Origin: Acidobacteriaceae bacterium
GTDB taxonomy: Bacteria > Acidobacteriota > Terriglobia > Terriglobales > Acidobacteriaceae
Length of the DNA: 10,674 nucleotides
Reading direction: 5' to 3'
NCBI GenBank assembly: GCA_030039895.1
Contig: JASHUR010000359.1
Coordinates: 1 to 10,674 of the forward strand
The translations under genes were made by a program, and so were the position numbers. Under the pieces are notes generated by a model that was not told the DNA's origin, made no database searches, and worked only from the letters and a program-made list of their open reading frames with translations. Shown in pieces: positions 7,634-10,674 of this stretch. Positions within the stretch are counted from its first letter, which is position 1; every line of letters starts with the position of its first letter.

Positions 7634-9643
7634 TTATCGCGGAGTCATATCCAGAGTAAGCACTTCGAAGGGGGCCATGTGAAATTCGTGCGGCACGCCC
7701 GCACGGAGCTCGATTGCTGGCTTCCCTGCATCGGACTTCCACGGGCTCCTGGCGAGATAATCACGCGGCGCGCCTGCCGGCAACTCAAACACTTTCTGCA
7801 GGTCAACGCGGATGGTCTGCGGCTTGTTGCTGGGATTACGCAACGTCAGAATCCCCATTCGCGGCGACCACGAGGCCCAGCCGTAGACTTCAAGCCATGC
7901 CGGATCACCGCCGACCCAGTGTGTATCTTTCAGTACGTCGGCATGGGCGCGCGACCAGTTCGCAGCCTCGGCAAGATCATCCCAATTCTGGCTGGTCAGC
8001 AACGAAGGCGTTATATACATCTCCTGCAACTGCGTACCGGTGCCGAAGTATGAGCGTATCTCGTTGCGGAAATCGTTGTCCGGATCCTTATCCAGATACT
8101 GGTGATGCTGGGCATAGATCATGCCGTGCAACATGAGGGAATTGAGCGGATAGAGCGGCCCTCGCTTTACGATTTCGGCGTAGGTGTCGGCGTCGCGATA
8201 GGTAATCCAGCGCTCACGATAGGGGCCAACCCCCGCTGTGCTGTCGTCGTAGCCGCCCCTCCAGATGGAGTCGGCATAGAGCAGCCAGAATGGCGATGGA
8301 TAGGTTCCCGTTGTGAGATTGATGTAGATGTCTGGCTTGACCTTGCGCAACTCACCGATGAGGTGAATCGCAGCGTCGAAGTCACTGTCAAACCTGCTGC
8401 CGGGAAAGACGCTGTCGGCGTTGCCTGTGCCGTCGAACTTGAATTGATTTACACCATACTTTTCGATCATTTGCAGGCAAACGTCGCGAAAGCGCGCGTA
8501 ATACTTCGGACCGGAAAGTGCGAACCCGCCGTTAACGATCTCGTAGCCATGCGCCTTGCCATAGGCGATACGCTGCTTCTTAGGTCCGTCGTATCCGCCC
8601 CATGGTGAAAGCCACACACCCGGCGCCGCACCGTACTTCGCCGCAGCCTTACGAATGGGCGTGAATCCATCCGGAAAACCCTGGTTAAATCCCCAGATCG
8701 AATTGTGGTTGTCCCATCCATCGTCGAACAGAAACGAATCGATAGTCACGCCGCGCTTTACATGCAGTTCCTCGCCGAATGTGTTGATGCGGTTCAGCGC
8801 GTCCGCCTGATCGTACGGGGTGAAGTAGCCGATGTCGTACCACGAGTTGTAATGCAGGAAGGTGCGGTATGGATGTGCCCGCTCGCGTTCAATGTAGTTT
8901 AGAAAGTCGCGGCGCATTTGACCTGTGCGTGCAACGCCAATTACCGCGGAATACATGATCGACTGTCCGGCGTTCAAAGGAAGTGTACGATCGATTGAGG
9001 CGACCGCTCGCCCGGCTGTCACCACACTGTCAGACAGGGGATGCTCAAAGCCCAGGAAGAAGTCTCCGGCGACAATTGGCGATCCTTTTACAGATCCCAC
9101 CACATGCGCGCTGGGCAACTGCGCATCAATCAACCGCACGGTTGAAATAGGAAGGTCTTTACCCACTGCTGTGATTGTCACGCATTGACGGATGTAATTC
9201 GAACCGTCTCGCAACACTACAGTCCAAGTAATTTTGAGATCTCCGGCCTGATCGGCAAGTGGGAGCACGAACTCCTCGCCCGGCAAACGGGCCGAAAAGC
9301 GCGAGGCACCCGGCTGCGGCATCAAGGCCAAAAAATGAGGCGCCTCATCTGCCTTGAGGTCGTCCGACCTGTAAATCTGCCCGTTGCCAAGCAATAGCGC
9401 GAAGGGTACAGGCATCGACACTTGCGCATGATGAGTCTTGTCCGTAACAACCAGCGCGCGCAAAGTGTCTCCCGAGAGGCTCCATTGCGCACTGATCGTG
9501 CGGTTACTGAGCGAATAGACTTCGCCTGACTTCTGAAATTCAGCTTTGCCCGCATCGAGCGCGCAGGCAGCGGTCTCTGCTGCGAAGAACACGGCACAAA
9601 GTACAAACAACACGCGAAGTTGTGCCCAAAGAATCCTCTTCAC
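7634..9643 (-). CDS. Exported clan GH-D (GH36/GH27-like) glycoside hydrolase, probable alpha-galactosidase or alpha-N-acetylgalactosaminidase
   Basis: The 669-residue protein starts with a signal peptide (KRILWAQLRVLFVLCAVFFA, mature end near AACA). Residues about 35-250 look like the N-terminal beta-sandwich of GH36-type enzymes. A TIM barrel follows from about 260: FLHYNSWYDIGYFTPYD, SFLFDDGWDNHNSIWGFN (DDGW at 307-310), PGVWLSPWGGYDG, and NQFKFDGTGNAD, where D404 is the candidate nucleophile. RGGYDDS (D466 or D467) is a candidate acid/base. A C-terminal beta domain ends the protein. DDGW, the WLSPWGG strand and the K-[FWY]-D nucleophile strand are clan D hallmarks, but the canonical GH36 KWDmN and GH27 KYDNC forms are not exact. 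The start is GTG, overlapping the TGA of the upstream AgaS-like gene by 4 bp. The AgaS link favours alpha-GalNAc cleavage; alpha-galactosidase is the main alternative. Confidence 0.85.
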   Translation of the reverse strand: MKRILWAQLRVLFVLCAVFFAAETAACALDAGKAEFQKSGEVYSLSNRTISAQWSLSGDTLRALVVTDKTHHAQVSMPVPFALLLGNGQIYRSDDLKADEAPHFLALMPQPGASRFSARLPGEEFVLPLADQAGDLKITWTVVLRDGSNYIRQCVTITAVGKDLPISTVRLIDAQLPSAHVVGSVKGSPIVAGDFFLGFEHPLSDSVVTAGRAVASIDRTLPLNAGQSIMYSAVIGVARTGQMRRDFLNYIERERAHPYRTFLHYNSWYDIGYFTPYDQADALNRINTFGEELHVKRGVTIDSFLFDDGWDNHNSIWGFNQGFPDGFTPIRKAAAKYGAAPGVWLSPWGGYDGPKKQRIAYGKAHGYEIVNGGFALSGPKYYARFRDVCLQMIEKYGVNQFKFDGTGNADSVFPGSRFDSDFDAAIHLIGELRKVKPDIYINLTTGTYPSPFWLLYADSIWRGGYDDSTAGVGPYRERWITYRDADTYAEIVKRGPLYPLNSLMLHGMIYAQHHQYLDKDPDNDFRNEIRSYFGTGTQLQEMYITPSLLTSQNWDDLAEAANWSRAHADVLKDTHWVGGDPAWLEVYGWASWSPRMGILTLRNPSNKPQTIRVDLQKVFELPAGAPRDYLARSPWKSDAGKPAIELRAGVPHEFHMAPFEVLTLDMTPR

Positions 9644-10674
9644 TGCGCTCCCCCGTCGAACGGATAAATCCTGACGTGTGATACGACGCGGCTGATGGCG
9701 CCGGAGCTGGGCGAGTCCGGCGTGATGCCGTTCTCGATCGAGAAAAACAGACCCAGCAACTGTCCAACGATGACGTGAACGAGAGAGAGACAGAAGTCGG
9801 GGAGATCCTTCGGCGCATTCAGCACAAGCAGCTTCGCGGTACTCGGCACGAGGCGCGCGATCGCGCGCGGAGCGACGATGAGTGTTTCCGCGCCCAGACC
9901 TTTTTGCGCAAGCTCGTCGAGCAGGTCAAGCTCATACCGTTGCCGCTGTTCTTCTCCGGAGAGATAGGCGACCACCAGAGTCTGGTCATCGACAAACGCG
10001 AGCGGGCCATGGCGCAGCCCGAGTGGAGATTGCGCGACGGTCGCTATGCGGCCGGCATTTAACTCAAGAACTTTCAATGCAGATTCTTCTGCAACGGCCT
10101 GCAACGGCCCGGCACCCAGGAAACAGACGCGCGAGAAGCCTCTGCGGGCCAAGCCAGTCGCGGCCTCCGCAATGTCCGCCATTTTGTTCGCCGCAACTTC
10201 CGCGACTTTCTTCGCCAGCGGTTCAAATTGTTCCGGAGCCTGGACAAACGCCAGGTACAGTCCGGCCAGGACCATATTGGTGAAGGAGCTGGTCATCGCC
10301 AGGCCGCGATCATTCGTCCGCGCGCCCAGTACCAGCGGACATACGCCCGCCATTTTTGCCATTGCGCCGCTCTGGTTGCACGTAACAACCAGGTGATTGA
10401 CCTGCGAGGGATAGCGCATCCGTGCCAACTCCAGCACGGCCACACCCTCTGAGCTTTCCCCCGAGCGCGAAAATGAAATGAAGAGGTAGCGGCAGGCGAG
10501 CAGGATAAAGTCGTCGAGATTTGTAAGTAACTCAGTGCTTGGAACAGCAGTGACTTCACAGCCCCACTGCCGCCGCAAAGTGCGGCTGACGACGCGGCCA
10601 ACGTAGTCAGAGGTGCCCGCTCCAGCCAGAATGACTGCAGGACGGCGCGTTGCTTTTTCCTGAAGAAACTCTGC
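9640..10674 (-). CDS. agaS: SIS-domain protein, AgaS-like (galactosamine-6-phosphate deaminase/tagatose-6-phosphate ketose-aldose isomerase type; 5' end outside window)
   Basis: This is a cytoplasmic sugar-phosphate isomerase or deaminase with two SIS domains. In characterised GalNAc pathways AgaS converts galactosamine 6-phosphate to tagatose 6-phosphate with release of ammonia. The frame is open to the window edge, giving 344 residues; AgaS is usually about 380-390, so some 40 N-terminal residues are missing. SIS1 starts with VILAGAGTSDYVG (14-26) and has the phosphosugar-binding FISFSRSGESSEG (65-77). SIS2 has VCFLGAGPLQAVAEESALKV (183-202), then LELNAGRIAT and the family motif GLRHGP, where the Glu before the Leu-Asn and the RHGP His are the likely catalytic-site residues. 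A TTG at 10578 also lies in frame, but the domain clearly begins upstream of it. Its TGA overlaps the GTG of the glycosidase gene, placing both in one operon. A GlmS-like or FrlB-like SIS deglycase is the alternative. Confidence 0.85.
   Translation of the reverse strand, partial: AEFLQEKATRRPAVILAGAGTSDYVGRVVSRTLRRQWGCEVTAVPSTELLTNLDDFILLACRYLFISFSRSGESSEGVAVLELARMRYPSQVNHLVVTCNQSGAMAKMAGVCPLVLGARTNDRGLAMTSSFTNMVLAGLYLAFVQAPEQFEPLAKKVAEVAANKMADIAEAATGLARRGFSRVCFLGAGPLQAVAEESALKVLELNAGRIATVAQSPLGLRHGPLAFVDDQTLVVAYLSGEEQRQRYELDLLDELAQKGLGAETLIVAPRAIARLVPSTAKLLVLNAPKDLPDFCLSLVHVIVGQLLGLFFSIENGITPDSPSSGAISRVVSHVRIYPFDGGAQ
9648..9654 (-). promoter_or_regulatory. Strong Shine-Dalgarno deciding the GTG start of the GH-D gene
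   Basis: GGGGGAG on the minus strand lies 4 nt before the GTG at 9641-9643, inside the last codons of the AgaS-like gene. With the GTGA start/stop overlap it indicates translational coupling and supports this non-ATG start, which also yields a complete signal peptide. Confidence 0.6.

Overview
The window most likely comes from an acidobacterium (Terriglobales-like). GC content is moderately high. The partial gene at the left edge is an Oar-like TonB-dependent receptor with an N-terminal carboxypeptidase-regulatory-like domain and the VTKSGTNQFHGDAYE plug/barrel junction that is very common in that phylum. No sequence search was possible, so the phylum is an inference.

The window holds seven protein genes and almost no spare DNA. 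Six are on the minus strand and one is on the plus strand. From the left: a TonB-dependent receptor whose C-terminal part lies outside the window (1-2198); a 30-bp perfect palindrome just upstream of it (2235-2264); an L-threonine 3-dehydrogenase (2437-3468); an amidohydrolase-2 family enzyme of unknown substrate (3583-4644), tightly coupled behind a PfkB-family sugar kinase (4647-5603); a divergent promoter region; a plus-strand exported GH35 beta-galactosidase (5792-7633); then, tail to tail with no spacer, an exported clan GH-D (GH36/GH27-like) glycosidase (7634-9643). That last gene is translationally coupled to an upstream SIS-domain protein of the AgaS type (9640 to beyond 10674, 5' end outside the window).

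Together this looks like a saccharide-utilisation locus for galactose- and probably N-acetylgalactosamine-containing glycans. The receptor would import oligosaccharides, the two exported hydrolases would remove beta-galactosyl and alpha-galactosyl/alpha-GalNAc units, and AgaS plus the PfkB kinase would process the amino-sugar or ketose phosphates in the cytoplasm. The threonine dehydrogenase and the amidohydrolase do not belong to the textbook GalNAc pathway. One speculative reading is that the locus handles O-glycopeptides (GalNAc-Ser/Thr) and also catabolises the released threonine. No tRNA, rRNA, CRISPR array, insertion sequence or phage gene was seen.
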